DNA of 51,485 nt, from positions 1-51,485 of the forward strand of contig JAUWQI010000007.1 in the NCBI GenBank assembly GCA_030611085.1, in the 5' to 3' direction. The notes under the pieces were generated by a model. That model did no database searches. It saw only the letters and a program-made list of their open reading frames with translations, and was not told the origin of the DNA. Below are positions 24,923 to 35,554 of this stretch, piece by piece; position 1 is the stretch's first letter, and each line of letters begins with the position of its first letter. The DNA comes from Dehalococcoidia bacterium (GTDB taxonomy: Bacteria > Chloroflexota > Dehalococcoidia > GIF9 > AB-539-J10). Made by a program: the position numbers and the translations under genes.

Positions 24923-25792
24923 GTGATGGATATGGCGCCTTACCAGGAAGAGGAGAAAACAAGATTAAGACAGCGCCTGAGCAAGGAAGCTGTGGGCTTG
25001 GCTATTCAAGGCAGGTGGGAAGAGGCAGAGACGGTAAATAGAGATATGATTGGAAGGTTTCCCACTGATGTCGAATCTTATAATCGACTTGGCAGAGCTT
25101 TGACGGAGTTAGGAGATTTTGCTCAAGCTAAGGAAGCCTACCTTCAAGCTTTGGAGCTTGCCCCCGGCAACGCTATTGCTAAGAAGAACCTGGCCCGTTT
25201 AGCTAGCCTGCCTGAATCCGTAGCTACCTCAGATGCTAGGCCGCATAAAGCTCCACGGGAGCATTTCCGAAGGGTTGCCCCCGAGTTATTTACTGCCGAA
25301 ATGGGCAAAGCTAGGGTGGTAAATCTCTGCAATATGGCTTCAAGCGAGGTGTTAGCTAAAATGGGGTTTGGTATCCAGATATACTTGAAAGTAAAAGGAC
25401 AGCACCTAGTTGTGGAAAAAGAGGATGGAGAATACTTGGGGGAAGTGGAACCAAAACAAGGATTACGCCTCATCAAGCTAATAGAGGAGGGAAATAGATA
25501 TGCTGCAGCTTTCTTAGCTATAAAAGAGAATAAAGTGCAGGTGCTTATTAGAGAAGTGTACCAACATCCTAGCCAAGTAGGGCACCCTTCCTTTCCCATT
25601 AAAGGTGCAGGCCGCCTCCGTCCTCGTGTTAGAGAGAGCTTCCTTAGACGCAGAGCCGTTACTGAGGAAAATGAAGCAGTAGAAGAGATTGCGTATCCCG
25701 AGGAGGAACGGGAGGGGGAATCTGAGGAACCTTTGCTCGAAGGTTTCTTTGTCGTTGATGAGGATGGACAGAAGGAGGGATTTGAACCATGA
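24923..25792 (+). CDS. TPR-domain protein of unknown function, upstream of gyrA
   Basis: The 289-residue protein has tetratricopeptide helices over about 18-93 ([20 protein letters not shown], then [20 protein letters not shown]) for protein binding. Residues 130-215 form a mixed domain with [20 protein letters not shown] and [20 protein letters not shown] that I do not recognise. The C-terminus is very acidic ([15 protein letters not shown]). Start codons at 24923 (GTG), 24926 and 24932 (ATG) are all possible. Its stop overlaps the gyrA start, so the two are translationally coupled. The function is unknown. Confidence 0.75.
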   Translation: MMDMAPYQEEEKTRLRQRLSKEAVGLAIQGRWEEAETVNRDMIGRFPTDVESYNRLGRALTELGDFAQAKEAYLQALELAPGNAIAKKNLARLASLPESVATSDARPHKAPREHFRRVAPELFTAEMGKARVVNLCNMASSEVLAKMGFGIQIYLKVKGQHLVVEKEDGEYLGEVEPKQGLRLIKLIEEGNRYAAAFLAIKENKVQVLIREVYQHPSQVGHPSFPIKGAGRLRPRVRESFLRRRAVTEENEAVEEIAYPEEEREGESEEPLLEGFFVVDEDGQKEGFEP

Positions 25793-28218
25793 TGGAAACT
25801 GGAGTAGTAAAGCCTATTGATATAGAAGAGGAGATGAAAAGCTCCTATATCGACTATGCTATGAGTGTTATTGTCTCCCGCGCATTACCCGATGTGCGTG
25901 ATGGCCTAAAGCCAGTGCAGCGACGCATCTTATACGCTATGGATGGTCTGGGACTACACCACAACACACCGCATAAAAAAAGTGCCCGTATTATTGGTGA
26001 AGTTCTGGGAAAATACCACCCCCATGGGGATGCTCCTGTATATGAGGCTATGGTGCGTATGGCCCAGGATTTTTCTCTGAGATATACATTGGTTGATGGG
26101 CAGGGTAACTTTGGCAGCGTTGATAATGACCCTCCGGCGGCAATGAGGTATACCGAGGCTCGGCTTGCTGAAGTTGCTGAGGAAATGCTGGTTGACATTG
26201 ATAAAAATACTGTCAACTTCGTTCCTAATTTTGATGATTCCCTCCAAGAGCCTTCTGTCTTGCCTGCTAGGGTACCTAATCTACTGGTTAATGGCTCTTC
26301 TGGCATAGCTGTGGGGACGGCAACTAATATCCCTCCCCACAACCTGGGAGAGATATGCGATGCCACTGCCTATTTAATTGATAATCCCCAAGCCACTACG
26401 GAGGAATTGATGGAGTTTGTTAACGGCCCTGATTTTCCTACAGCAGGGGTAATTTTAGGCAAAGAGGGTATAAAGAGCGCTTATGCCACGGGGCGGGGGA
26501 AAGTCGTAGTTCGGGCTAAGACCAGTGAGCTAAGGTCTACGGGGGAAAGGAAACAAATAATCGTTACCGAGCTTCCCTACCAGGTAAATAAATCAGCTCT
26601 GGTGGAGCGGATAGCCGAATTAGCCAAACAGAAAAAAATTACTGGAATAGCTGAAGTGCGTGATGAGTCGGATAGAGAGGGTATGCGCCTTGTTATCGAA
26701 CTTAGGAAGGAGACACAAGCTCAGCAGGTACTTAATAATCTCTATAACTATACTCCAATGCAGTCTGCCTTTTACATCAATATGGTTGCATTAGTTGATG
26801 GCCAGCCTAAAGTAATTAATCTCAAAGAAGCGTTAATTTGCTACATTGACTTTCGTTCTGAAGTTATTACCAGACGGTCGAAATTCGAACTTGACAAGGC
26901 GAGAAATAGAGCCCACCTCCTTGAAGGCTTCAGGATTGCTCTGGACAATCTGGAACAGATAATTAAGGTTATTAGACAGTCTGAGACTGTTGACTCCGCT
27001 CGCACCAATTTGATGGCAGCTTTCACTCTATCGCAGGTTCAAGCTCAAGCTATTCTTGATATGCCCCTTCGCCGTTTAGCCAGGCTGGAACGAGAAAAAA
27101 TAGCTGAAGAGTATACTAATGTAATCAAAAACATTTCTTATCTGGAGGACTTACTTGCTAACCCCAGGAAGGTATTATCGCTCATTACGCAGGATGTTAA
27201 GGAACTTAAATCCAAGTATGGCGACTCCCGTCGAACCGAAATTCGCCAGGAGGAAATCACGGAATTTCGTAAAGAAGACCTTGTTCCTCACGGGGAAATG
27301 GTAGCCACCTTGACTAGTCGGGGATTCATAAAGAGAATTCCCATTACCTCCTATCGGCTACAGCATCGTGGGGGGAAAGGCGTTATGGGAATGGTGACCC
27401 GTGAAAGCGATACGGTAAACCACATCTTAATAGCCGACACGCATGATAACCTGCTTTTCTTCACCGGCTCGGGTAAGGTTTATACCCTTAAATGCTATGA
27501 GATTCCCGAAGATTCATCCCGCACTGCTAAGGGCACAGCCCTGGTCAATTTGTTACCTATAAGTTTGAAAGATGAAGTAACTGCACTATTAGCTAGTGCA
27601 AACTTTCCTTCGAATATGTTCTTACTAATGGCTACTAAAGCTGGCGGAATAAAAAAGACCTCTTTAGATAAATTTGCTTCGATTAAGAGAAATGGCCTTA
27701 TTGCTATGGGGCTCAGAAATGAAGATGAACTAGTGTCAACCAGAATGGTTACTGACGAGAATGAGGTCATTTTAGTGAGTCAAAATGGGTTGGCCACTAG
27801 ATTTAGGGTTAAGGACTTAAGGACCGCATCTCGGACCAGTGGCGGTGTTCGTGGTATTCGACTTATTGATGATTGTGTTATCGGCATGGATGTTATCTTT
27901 CCCGATGCTTATGTGCTCGCAGTGACCCGGAATGGTTTTGGCAAGTTAACTCCGGTAAGGAACTACCCTATCCATCAGAGGGGTGGTAAGGGAATGCGAG
28001 CTTATAGAGTTAATTCGAAAACAGATAAAGTAGCTATGTCTAAACTTGTCTCCCCGCAAGGAACCTTGGCGATATTATCAGCCAAGGGCATCATCGTATA
28101 CATTCCTATGGAACAGGTTTCAATTCAGGGCAGGAATAGCCAAGGAGTGCATCTAATGAGATTGAGTGAAGGTGATAGCGTAGTTTCCTTCACCACTCTG
28201 GAACTCCCCGCAAAATAA
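25789..28218 (+). CDS. gyrA: DNA gyrase subunit A
   Basis: The 809-residue protein has the GyrA breakage-reunion domain with [20 protein letters not shown] (32-51), the quinolone-pocket helix [16 protein letters not shown] (77-92), and the catalytic Tyr121 in [10 protein letters not shown]. The C-terminal beta-pinwheel has HRGGKG and the GyrA-box-like [11 protein letters not shown], which favours gyrase over topoisomerase IV. With GyrB it introduces negative supercoils. GGAGG precedes the ATG at 25789; the ATG at 25792 is also possible. gyrB is not in the window. Residues 82, 83 and 86 are Ala, Pro and Glu, where E. coli has Ser83, Ala84 and Asp87. Confidence 0.97.
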   Translation: MMETGVVKPIDIEEEMKSSYIDYAMSVIVSRALPDVRDGLKPVQRRILYAMDGLGLHHNTPHKKSARIIGEVLGKYHPHGDAPVYEAMVRMAQDFSLRYTLVDGQGNFGSVDNDPPAAMRYTEARLAEVAEEMLVDIDKNTVNFVPNFDDSLQEPSVLPARVPNLLVNGSSGIAVGTATNIPPHNLGEICDATAYLIDNPQATTEELMEFVNGPDFPTAGVILGKEGIKSAYATGRGKVVVRAKTSELRSTGERKQIIVTELPYQVNKSALVERIAELAKQKKITGIAEVRDESDREGMRLVIELRKETQAQQVLNNLYNYTPMQSAFYINMVALVDGQPKVINLKEALICYIDFRSEVITRRSKFELDKARNRAHLLEGFRIALDNLEQIIKVIRQSETVDSARTNLMAAFTLSQVQAQAILDMPLRRLARLEREKIAEEYTNVIKNISYLEDLLANPRKVLSLITQDVKELKSKYGDSRRTEIRQEEITEFRKEDLVPHGEMVATLTSRGFIKRIPITSYRLQHRGGKGVMGMVTRESDTVNHILIADTHDNLLFFTGSGKVYTLKCYEIPEDSSRTAKGTALVNLLPISLKDEVTALLASANFPSNMFLLMATKAGGIKKTSLDKFASIKRNGLIAMGLRNEDELVSTRMVTDENEVILVSQNGLATRFRVKDLRTASRTSGGVRGIRLIDDCVIGMDVIFPDAYVLAVTRNGFGKLTPVRNYPIHQRGGKGMRAYRVNSKTDKVAMSKLVSPQGTLAILSAKGIIVYIPMEQVSIQGRNSQGVHLMRLSEGDSVVSFTTLELPAK

Positions 28219-28235
28219 AACCCTAGGACTACCCA

Positions 28236-28835
28236 ATGCTAAATCTTCTTCGAGAGTTAGGCCTGACCTTTGTCCCTCTCTTTGTAGCTATGGACTCAGT
28301 GGGGAATCTACCTATTTTCCTTTCTCTAACCAAGGATGTAGAAGCCTCGGAAAGTAGGCATGCAGCAAGGTTAGCAATTTTCACCGCTCTAGGCTTGGGT
28401 CTGGGATTCGTTGCTATCGGCAAAGCCATATTTCTGCTTTTAGGCATTGAAGTGGCCGATTTCTTAGTAGCTGGGGGCATCATCTTGCTAGCTTTAGCCA
28501 TTAAGGACCTAATCACCGGCAAGATGATAGAAGCTCAGGATTCATTAGCTCCCAAGATGGCGGGAGTTGTCCCCTTAGGTACCCCACTGATTGTGGGACC
28601 AGCAGTGCTCACCACCCTGTTAATACTCCTCGACCAACATTATTCCGTTGTCATTCTGATAGTCTCATTCATCCTTAACCTGGTGATACAGTGGCTTCTT
28701 CTCAGGCAGGCCAATCGAATCGTAGGTTTTTTAGGCAACACCGGCGTGAGGGCCATATCTAAAATAGTTATGCTTCTTTTAGCTGCCATTGCTGTAAAAA
28801 TGATTCGCGCGGGAGTTTTGGCAATTTTGGGGTAG
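28236..28835 (+). CDS. MarC family integral membrane protein
   Basis: The 199-residue protein has six predicted membrane helices and the MarC family patterns FVPLFVAMDSVGNLPIFLSL near the N-terminus and PLGTPLIVGPAVLTTLLIL in the middle. The family was named from the mar region of E. coli but is not proven to give drug resistance; the transported substrate is unknown. It follows gyrA by 17 bases and could share its transcript. It ends just before the hsp20 promoter. Confidence 0.9.
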   Translation: MLNLLRELGLTFVPLFVAMDSVGNLPIFLSLTKDVEASESRHAARLAIFTALGLGLGFVAIGKAIFLLLGIEVADFLVAGGIILLALAIKDLITGKMIEAQDSLAPKMAGVVPLGTPLIVGPAVLTTLLILLDQHYSVVILIVSFILNLVIQWLLLRQANRIVGFLGNTGVRAISKIVMLLLAAIAVKMIRAGVLAILG

Positions 28836-28837
28836 TT

Positions 28838-28867
28838 TTGACCCCTAACTAAAAATTGGGGTATCAT
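28838..28867 (+). promoter_or_regulatory. predicted hsp20-lon promoter with overlapping inverted repeat
   Basis: TTGACC (28838-28843) and TATCAT (28862-28867) are separated by 18 bases. The spacer is bounded by an inverted repeat, ACCCCTAA and TTGGGGT (28841-28862), that could be a repressor operator or a terminator stem of marC. Confidence 0.55.
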
Positions 28868-28881
28868 AAAACATAAAACAA

Positions 28882-28893
28882 GGGCTCTAGCCC
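28882..28893 (+). promoter_or_regulatory. palindrome in the hsp20 leader (GGGCTCTAGCCC)
   Basis: This perfect 12-base palindrome lies about 15 bases after the predicted -10 box and just before the AGGAGG ribosome site. It could be an operator or a small RNA hairpin affecting translation. Confidence 0.35.
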
Positions 28894-28911
28894 ATGTGAG
28901 GAGGCAGATAA

Positions 28912-29358
28912 GTGATAGAGTTGCAAAAAGATTGGTCTGAAATAGTTATTGGCATGCAAAGGCAGGTGAAGTGGTTAATGGATGATGTTGTCAGCCGCAA
29001 ACCGCCTATGGTGCGTTTTTCTCCCCGAACTTGGGAACCGGCTATCGATGTTTATGAAACTGATAAAGATGTAGTGGTTCTCGTTGAGTTGGCTGGCATT
29101 AAAGAGGATGAGGTCGAAGTGATTGTTCATAATAACATCCTTATTATTAGAGGTGAACGGAAGGATATCAAGCAAGGAATTAAGCGGACTTATTCCCAAA
29201 TGGAGATTCTGTGGGGACCCTTTGAGCGAGATATCACTTTACCTGCAAGTGTGAATGTGGAACGAATCAAAGCTTTTTACCAGCATGGTTTTTTAGAAGT
29301 GATATTACCTAAACTAAACGAAGAGAAAACACACCATGTAGACATAAAAGTAGAGTAG
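28912..29358 (+). CDS. Hsp20/alpha-crystallin small heat-shock protein
   Basis: The 148-residue protein has the alpha-crystallin domain: WEPAIDVYETDKDVVVLVEL at its start (about 42-61), NNILIIRGERKD, and RDITLPASVNVERIKAFYQH near its end, followed by GFLEVILPK. It holds unfolded proteins for refolding by other chaperones and forms oligomers. A GTG start at 28912 follows GAGGAGG. It lies 15 bases before lon, and the two are likely one heat-inducible operon. Confidence 0.93.
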   Translation: MIELQKDWSEIVIGMQRQVKWLMDDVVSRKPPMVRFSPRTWEPAIDVYETDKDVVVLVELAGIKEDEVEVIVHNNILIIRGERKDIKQGIKRTYSQMEILWGPFERDITLPASVNVERIKAFYQHGFLEVILPKLNEEKTHHVDIKVE

Positions 29359-29373
29359 TAAAGGAAATCGAGA

Positions 29374-31764
29374 ATGGTTATCACTGGAGAAAAGAGAGAG
29401 CAAGCTGAGGAGAAGTTTCGCATTCCTGAGGAACTGCTCATTCTTCCTCAGAGTGAAGTGGTGGGCTACCCCTCCCTTATTGTCCCTCTAAGCACATCGG
29501 ACGAAAAGGTAGTCAAGCTTATAGACGAAGCCGCTGCTGGCAATAAGCTTGTTGGTTTCTTCGCTCAGAGACCAGATTCAAAGGAGGCTACTGACCTTTA
29601 CTCTATAGGTATCGCCGCTCTCATTGTTCGCATGTTCAAGTTACCTGATGGCTCGATTCGCGTCTTCTTTCAAGGCCTCTCCAGAATTGGGTTAAAGGGG
29701 ATTACCCAGACCGACCCTTATATCAAGGCTAAGGTCGAAGTTATTGAGGACAAGGTAGAGAAGACTACCGAGCTTGAGGCTCTTACCAAGAATCTAACTG
29801 GCCTTTCCCAAAAGATGATTGAATTGGCTCCCAATTTGCCCAGTGAACTTAGCATCGCCGTGCTAAACATTCCCGATCCCGGAACCTTAGCTGATTTCAT
29901 CGCTGCCCAGATTAACCTCAACCTTGAGGAGGGGCAGGAAATTCTGGAATCCATTGATGTCACCAAGCGGATTAAGAAGCTGACCACATTTGTCAATCGT
30001 GAGCTACAAGTTCTAGAGCTCGGAAGTAAAATTCAATCTGAAGCTAAAGAAGAGATGACCAAAGCACAGCGGGAATTTTACCTCCGAGAGCAGTTAAAAG
30101 CTATACAGAAGGAACTAGGAGAAGCTGATGAGCGGACAGCAGAGATAGGCGAACTCAAAGAGAAAATCGCTGAGGCAAAGCTGTCTCCTGAGGCAAATAA
30201 GGAAGCCGCACGGGAGCTTGACCGCCTGGCTAAGATGCCGCCAGCAGCCGCTGAGTATACTGTATCGCGTAGCTACCTCGACTGGCTGATTAACCTTCCC
30301 TGGTCGAAAAGCACTGAGGATAATTTAGATGTTACTCAGGCAGCCAATATCCTTAATGAGGATCACTACGATTTGGACAAAGTGAAAGAGAGAGTTCTGG
30401 ATTATCTGGCGGTGCGAAAGCTCAAATCAGATATAAAAGGACCCATTTTGTGTTTCGTTGGGCCACCGGGTACTGGCAAAACTTCCGTAGGGCAATCTAT
30501 TGCCCGTGCTTTAGGAAGGAAGTTTGTCCGTATGTCTCTGGGCGGCACCAGAGATGAAGCCGATATCCGAGGGCATCGCCGTACCTATGTAGGCGCCTTG
30601 CCTGGCAGGATTATTCAGGGGTTGCGTCACGCTCAATCTAACAATCCTCTATTCATGCTCGATGAAATCGATAAATTAGGCGCCGATTTCAGGGGCGACC
30701 CAGCCGCTGCTTTACTTGAGGTTCTTGACCCGGAGCAAAACTTCTCTTTCGTTGACCATTACCTCGATGTGCCTTTCGACTTGTCCCGTGTGATGTTTAT
30801 TACCACAGCCAATATCATTGACCCCATCCCTCCAGCGCTGCGAGATAGGATGGAAACAATAGAATTGCCAGGCTACACTGAGAATGAGAAGCTTCACATT
30901 GCTAAGAAATTCCTCATTCCTAAGCAACTTAATGAAAATGGGCTATCTCTACAGCAACTCGAAATTAAGGATGAAGCCGTGCTTGGCATCATTTGGAGTT
31001 ACACCAGAGAAGCTGGGCTGAGAAATTTGGAGCGGGAGATTGGCACTATTTGTCGCAAGGTTGCCCGCCAGATAGCTGAAGGCAAAGAGAAGCTAACCAT
31101 AGTTACCCCGGATAAGCTGCACGATTACCTTGGTGCCGAGAGATTCCACTATGAAGTAGCTGAGGAGGCTGATGAGGTAGGTGTAGCTACTGGGTTGGCA
31201 TGGACACCTGCTGGCGGTGACATCATCTTTGTCGAAGCCTCCCTGGTTCCAGGGAAAGGCAATCTTACCCTTACTGGCAAGCTGGGCGATGTCATGCAGG
31301 AATCGGCACGAGCAGCTCTTACTTATGTCCGCTCTTTATTTACTCGCCCCACTATGAATAAATATACATTAAACATACCCGATAACTTCTATGAGCATAA
31401 CGATGTTCACATTCATGTTCCTGCCGGAGCTATCCCCAAAGATGGACCCTCTGCTGGCATCACCATGACTGTAGCCTTGGTTTCGGCTTTGACTGGGCGT
31501 CCGGTAAGCAAAGATACCAGCATGACTGGTGAAATCACATTGAGGGGCAAAGTCCTCCCTGTGGGTGGCGTTAGGGATAAGGTGTTGGCAGCTCACCGTG
31601 CTGGTCTCAAGAAAGTGATTTTACCCAAGGAAAATGAGAAGGATTTAGAGGAAGTCCCCCAGCAAGTTAAAGAAGAGCTTCAATTCATATTTGTAGAGAA
31701 TATTGATGAAGCACTTGAGGTTGTTTTGAAGGATTCCAGCAAAGGGGAATCTGAATCAAGTTAA
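29374..31764 (+). CDS. lon: ATP-dependent Lon protease
   Basis: The 796-residue product is a full LonA. The N-terminal LON substrate domain (about 18-210) starts [20 protein letters not shown] and is followed by a coiled helix ([18 protein letters not shown]). The AAA+ domain has Walker A GPPGTGKT (about 363) and Walker [10 protein letters not shown]. The protease domain has the Ser of PKDGPSAG (about 693) and Lys in [11 protein letters not shown] (about 736), forming the Ser-Lys dyad. It degrades damaged and short-lived regulatory proteins. Co-occurrence with hsp20 in one unit fits protein quality control. Confidence 0.97.
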   Translation: MVITGEKREQAEEKFRIPEELLILPQSEVVGYPSLIVPLSTSDEKVVKLIDEAAAGNKLVGFFAQRPDSKEATDLYSIGIAALIVRMFKLPDGSIRVFFQGLSRIGLKGITQTDPYIKAKVEVIEDKVEKTTELEALTKNLTGLSQKMIELAPNLPSELSIAVLNIPDPGTLADFIAAQINLNLEEGQEILESIDVTKRIKKLTTFVNRELQVLELGSKIQSEAKEEMTKAQREFYLREQLKAIQKELGEADERTAEIGELKEKIAEAKLSPEANKEAARELDRLAKMPPAAAEYTVSRSYLDWLINLPWSKSTEDNLDVTQAANILNEDHYDLDKVKERVLDYLAVRKLKSDIKGPILCFVGPPGTGKTSVGQSIARALGRKFVRMSLGGTRDEADIRGHRRTYVGALPGRIIQGLRHAQSNNPLFMLDEIDKLGADFRGDPAAALLEVLDPEQNFSFVDHYLDVPFDLSRVMFITTANIIDPIPPALRDRMETIELPGYTENEKLHIAKKFLIPKQLNENGLSLQQLEIKDEAVLGIIWSYTREAGLRNLEREIGTICRKVARQIAEGKEKLTIVTPDKLHDYLGAERFHYEVAEEADEVGVATGLAWTPAGGDIIFVEASLVPGKGNLTLTGKLGDVMQESARAALTYVRSLFTRPTMNKYTLNIPDNFYEHNDVHIHVPAGAIPKDGPSAGITMTVALVSALTGRPVSKDTSMTGEITLRGKVLPVGGVRDKVLAAHRAGLKKVILPKENEKDLEEVPQQVKEELQFIFVENIDEALEVVLKDSSKGESESS

Positions 31765-31857
31765 TTTTCATTCATAACTCGGGAGGCAGGCAGTTCGACA
31801 AGGCGCTTACTACTTCATGTCTTAGGGCCTTCTTAACCTACGTTCTGCTTATTAAGC

Positions 31858-33411
31858 TTAGAGCGGAATGTTGCTATGCTTCTTAGGTGGATTCACAACT
31901 TCTTTATCCCTGAGCATCTCTAGGGCTTTTATTATCTTAGGGCGTGTTTCCCTGGGGTCAATGACATCATCAATGTGGCCCCTGCTAGCCGCGACATAGG
32001 GATTGGTAAATTTATCCAGGTATTCTTGAATTAATTGTTGCTTCCTCTCCTCAGGATTTTCTGATTTGTTTATGTCGTCATGAAAGACAATATTAACTGC
32101 CCCTCCAGGACCCATAACAGCAATCTCCGCTGTTGGCCAAGCATAACAAATGTCCCCCCGCAAGCTCTTACTACCCATGGCAATATAAGCTCCGCCATAT
32201 GCTTTGCGGATAATTACGCTCACCTTGGGGACAGTAGCTTCAGCATAAGCAAAAAGAAGCTTAGCCCCGTGCCTGACAATGCCCTTATGCTCTTGGTCAG
32301 CTCCAGGCATATACCCTGGAATGTCAACAAAGGTGACCATTGGTATATTGAAGCAATCGCAGAAACGAGCAAACCTGGCCCCCTTATCTGAAGCATTGAT
32401 ATCCAGAACTCCAGCTAAATGAGAAGGTTGGTGAGCTAAAATTCCCACGCTTTGTCCACCCATTCGAGCGAAACCTACAACAAAATTGCGAGCAAACTCT
32501 TGATGAACTTCCATAAAGTCACCGTTATCCACTACCTTTGTAATAACCTTCCTCATATCATATGGTCTAGTGGGAGTTGTGGGGATAATACGAAGCAATT
32601 CCTCGTCAGTCCGATTAGGGTCATCACTGCTGTCTATAACTTGAGGAGGTTCTTTGTAGTTTTGAGGAAGGAAGCTTAATAGTTTACGCACCTGTTGAAA
32701 ACATTCCTCTTCAGTTTCACACACAAAGTGGCAATTGCCACTTTGTGTCGCATTTACCATCGCGCCGCCTAATTCCTCCAATGTAACACTCTCCCCTGTC
32801 ACCTCCTTAATAACATTAGGGCCAGTGATGCACATTTGTCCGATTCGCTTGACCATAAAGACAAAATCAGTAATGGCTGTGGAGTAAGCAACACTTCCAG
32901 CGATAGGACCTGCCACCACTGAAATTTGAGGAATAATTCCTGAATATAAAGTGTTTCGAGTGAAAATATTCCCACAAGCCATGAGACTATCAGCACCCTC
33001 CTGGATGCGTGCTCCACCTGAATCAAGTATGCAGACAAGCGGAGCGCGGCTGTTAAACGCTAAGTCCATTACCTTGCAAATTTTAGCGGACGCTGCTTCT
33101 GATATTGTGCCGCCAAAAACAGTAAAATCTTGAGAAAAGGCGAAAACGAGCCTATTATTCACTTTGCCAAAGCCACCAACTACTGAATCGCCAAGAAAGC
33201 GGGCATCTGCCATGTCAAAATCGGTGCAGCGATGAGTTACAAAAGGGTCTATCTCTTCAAAACTCCCTGAGTCGAAGAGGAGGTCAAGTCGCTCTCTGGC
33301 AGTTAGTTTCCCCTTGGCATGTTGTGCCTTAATGCGCTCAGACCCGCCACCTGCTTTGGCATCCTCCCTGAGTTTATTTAATTGGGCTATCCTTTCTTCT
33401 ATTTTCATCAA
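31858..33411 (-). CDS. acyl-CoA carboxylase carboxyltransferase subunit (PccB/MmdA type)
   Basis: The 517-residue protein belongs to the acyl-CoA carboxyltransferase family. Typical parts are AKGKLTARERLDLLFDSGSF (31-50), FSQDFTVFGGTISEAASAKI, the oxyanion-hole region DSGGARIQEGADSL, and in the second half FVDIPGYMPGADQEHKGIVR and VIIRKAYGGAYIAMGSK. It moves a carboxyl group between carboxybiotin and propionyl-CoA, methylmalonyl-CoA or a similar acyl-CoA. Biotin carboxylase, biotin carrier and decarboxylase membrane genes are not in the window, so carboxylase or decarboxylase use cannot be decided. The start overlaps the etfA stop by four bases. Confidence 0.9.
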   Translation of the reverse strand: MMKIEERIAQLNKLREDAKAGGGSERIKAQHAKGKLTARERLDLLFDSGSFEEIDPFVTHRCTDFDMADARFLGDSVVGGFGKVNNRLVFAFSQDFTVFGGTISEAASAKICKVMDLAFNSRAPLVCILDSGGARIQEGADSLMACGNIFTRNTLYSGIIPQISVVAGPIAGSVAYSTAITDFVFMVKRIGQMCITGPNVIKEVTGESVTLEELGGAMVNATQSGNCHFVCETEEECFQQVRKLLSFLPQNYKEPPQVIDSSDDPNRTDEELLRIIPTTPTRPYDMRKVITKVVDNGDFMEVHQEFARNFVVGFARMGGQSVGILAHQPSHLAGVLDINASDKGARFARFCDCFNIPMVTFVDIPGYMPGADQEHKGIVRHGAKLLFAYAEATVPKVSVIIRKAYGGAYIAMGSKSLRGDICYAWPTAEIAVMGPGGAVNIVFHDDINKSENPEERKQQLIQEYLDKFTNPYVAASRGHIDDVIDPRETRPKIIKALEMLRDKEVVNPPKKHSNIPL

Positions 33412-34403
33412 CCAATGATCTCCTTACATTTTTCAGTAAATGCTGGCAATGCCTCTTTATAATCTGCCACGATACCAAAATCAGCTACCTTAAATATATT
33501 TGCATCAGGGTCCTTATTCACAGCTACGATGCACTTCGAGCCCAGACAACCAGCAATATGTTGAACTGCCCCTGATATGCCTATAGCAATATAAATATTA
33601 GGGGTTACTATTTTGCCTGTTTGCCCAATTTCTATGCTTTGGGATACCCAACCTTCCTGACAAGGAACTCTAGAGGCACCAACTGCACCTTTCAAAAGCT
33701 TAGCTAGCTCTTCAAGCATAGCGAAATTTCCAGCACTACCAATACCAGCACCGCCAGCAACAACAGCATCCGCGTCCTCAAGTTTTACCCCCTCAATAGG
33801 TTGCTTTATCCTCTCCACCAATTTGATTTTCATTGTCTCGATATCCACCTCTACCTTCACTGGAATAGACTCGCCCTGCCTTGATTCATCAGGCTCCAGT
33901 GGTGACATTGATTTAGCTCTCACTGTTGCCATCTGAGGGTGAGTTACCGAGACTACCTCTGCTAAAGCATTTCCTCCATATACCGGCCTTGTTTGGATTA
34001 GCAACTTGGTATCAGGCTCGATTCGGAGTTCTACACAGTCTACAGCTAGTGCAACCTTTAGCCTGGCTGCTATCCGTGGCGCAATATCACGACCCATATC
34101 GGTTTGCCCTAGCAGAAAAACAGAAGGGGCTATTTCCCTGCACAGGTTAGTTGCTACTTCGGTGCAGGCGTCGCAATGATAGTTATCAAGCAATGGCTGA
34201 GCAGCTATATAAACCTTATTAGCGCCACAGGCAATAGCCTCCCTGGCAGCATTGCTAAGATCACTCCCCATGAGCAAGATGCTTAGCTCCTCTCCCAAAT
34301 CGTCGGCAAGCTTTCTCCCTATGCCAAGCAGCTCTTTGCTAATCCCTGTTAATCTTCCTTCAATTAGTTCACCACAAATCAAGACTCCCTTGTATTCGGC
34401 CAT
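33408..34403 (-). CDS. etfA: electron transfer flavoprotein alpha subunit (FixB-like)
   Basis: The protein has the ETF alpha layout: an N-terminal domain with GVLICGELIEGRLTGISKEL, LLGQTDMGRDIAPRIAARL, and the C-terminal FAD domain with GGAGIGSAGNFAMLEELAKL, GWVSQSIEIGQTGKIVTPN, then IAIGISGAVQHIAG and AVNKDPDANIFKVADFGIV. It binds FAD with EtfB and carries electrons from acyl-CoA dehydrogenases. The frame opens at 34418, but the ATG at 34403 has GGAGG eight bases upstream and I use it. It lies in fixC-fixX-etfB-etfA-carboxyltransferase order. Confidence 0.95.
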   Translation of the reverse strand: MAEYKGVLICGELIEGRLTGISKELLGIGRKLADDLGEELSILLMGSDLSNAAREAIACGANKVYIAAQPLLDNYHCDACTEVATNLCREIAPSVFLLGQTDMGRDIAPRIAARLKVALAVDCVELRIEPDTKLLIQTRPVYGGNALAEVVSVTHPQMATVRAKSMSPLEPDESRQGESIPVKVEVDIETMKIKLVERIKQPIEGVKLEDADAVVAGGAGIGSAGNFAMLEELAKLLKGAVGASRVPCQEGWVSQSIEIGQTGKIVTPNIYIAIGISGAVQHIAGCLGSKCIVAVNKDPDANIFKVADFGIVADYKEALPAFTEKCKEIIG

Positions 34404-34461
34404 CTCAGGCACCTCCATTTAACTAGCGCGTAGGGCATAGCGGGTAGACGCTACACGCCAG

Positions 34462-35262
34462 CTATATTACTTTCGCCTCTCTTAATCTCAGGGCTAAATT
34501 AGCTGCTGCTTCCGCCGCTGTTTTGCCTTCTATGATCTGGCATCCCCTTTCTCTAGTCGGGGTAAAGAGTTTTAGTAGTTTGATGCGTGAGCTGGTATCG
34601 CCTATTTGAGATAGGTCTACTCCGATATCCTCGAGGCTCCAGGAGGGTATCTTCTTCCTGGCTGCAGATATAACCCCCCAGCCTGTAGGAATACGCGCCT
34701 GGCCAATCTCGTAGCTAACTGTTATTACTGCGGGCATAGGAAGCTCTAAGCTTTCATCGCCATCTTCTATTATATGTTCCACTTTCAGTCTGCTATCCAT
34801 AACTTCGATTTTTCTGGTTCTGGCAACTACGGGTATCCCCAGGCTCTCAGCAATAATAGAGCCAACTTGACCAGAGCCCCAATCCGCAGCTTCCCTGCCA
34901 CAAATAATTAAATCATAAGCAACAATTTCCTCTATGGCTTTTGTTAAGATATAGGCGGTCAGGAGGCTGTCATAGCCTTCTATAATATGTTCGACAACGA
35001 TTCCTTCATCAGCTCCCATTGCAAGGCTGTGTTTCACCGCGTTTACTGCTGAGCTTTCCCCCACGGTTACCACGGTGATTTTAGCACCACATTGCTCTTT
35101 GATGCGTAATGCTGCCTCTACAGCCTGCTCATCGAAGGGACTGACAACAAGTGGAATTCCCTCCGGTGGAATAACTTTGTTGCTTTCTGGGTCAATCTTA
35201 AATTTACCTGGCGGCATCTCCGGGTCCAGGATTTGCTTTACGCAAACGATGATGTTTATCAT
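34462..35262 (-). CDS. etfB: electron transfer flavoprotein beta subunit (FixA-like)
   Basis: The 266-residue protein matches ETF beta: INIIVCVKQILDPEMPPGKF at the start, VVSPFDEQAVEAALRIKEQC, the VTVGESSAVNAVKHSLAMGA nucleotide loop, and LIICGREAADWGSGQVGSII. It binds the second nucleotide of ETF (AMP in ordinary ETF, FAD in bifurcating ETF). Membership of a four-gene Fix-type set suggests the bifurcating class, but I cannot prove it from motifs alone. It starts 13 bases after fixX. Confidence 0.95.
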   Translation of the reverse strand: MINIIVCVKQILDPEMPPGKFKIDPESNKVIPPEGIPLVVSPFDEQAVEAALRIKEQCGAKITVVTVGESSAVNAVKHSLAMGADEGIVVEHIIEGYDSLLTAYILTKAIEEIVAYDLIICGREAADWGSGQVGSIIAESLGIPVVARTRKIEVMDSRLKVEHIIEDGDESLELPMPAVITVSYEIGQARIPTGWGVISAARKKIPSWSLEDIGVDLSQIGDTSSRIKLLKLFTPTRERGCQIIEGKTAAEAAANLALRLREAKVI

Positions 35263-35275
35263 ATTACTCTCCTCC

Positions 35276-35554
35276 CTATCCGTATTGGTAGGCTATCCCG
35301 AAACCACCTCTCGGATATGTCCAGTTTATAGCTCCTTTACTGCAAGCAAGGCGGCAACTTCCACATTCTAAACAACCTTCGTAGGAATAGGTAATCTTCT
35401 CCCCAAGCAATTTAAAACACTCTGCAGGACATATATGAAGGCAGACCCGATTGCGGCAAGTTCTGCAAATATCCTCATTTACGCTAATATGCAGTTCCTC
35501 ATCGATATCATACTTATTAAGTGCTAACTTATCTTCCAGGCTCATTGAGTTCAT
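35276..35554 (-). CDS. fixX: FixX-like ferredoxin
   Basis: The 92-residue protein carries Cys groups CRTCRNRVCLHICP and CLECGSCRLACSKG, enough for two 4Fe-4S clusters or one plus a vestige, followed by the FixX tail INWTYPRGGFGIAYQYG. FixX passes electrons between FixC flavin and quinone or another acceptor. Its start overlaps the fixC stop by four bases. Confidence 0.93.
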   Translation of the reverse strand: MNSMSLEDKLALNKYDIDEELHISVNEDICRTCRNRVCLHICPAECFKLLGEKITYSYEGCLECGSCRLACSKGAINWTYPRGGFGIAYQYG

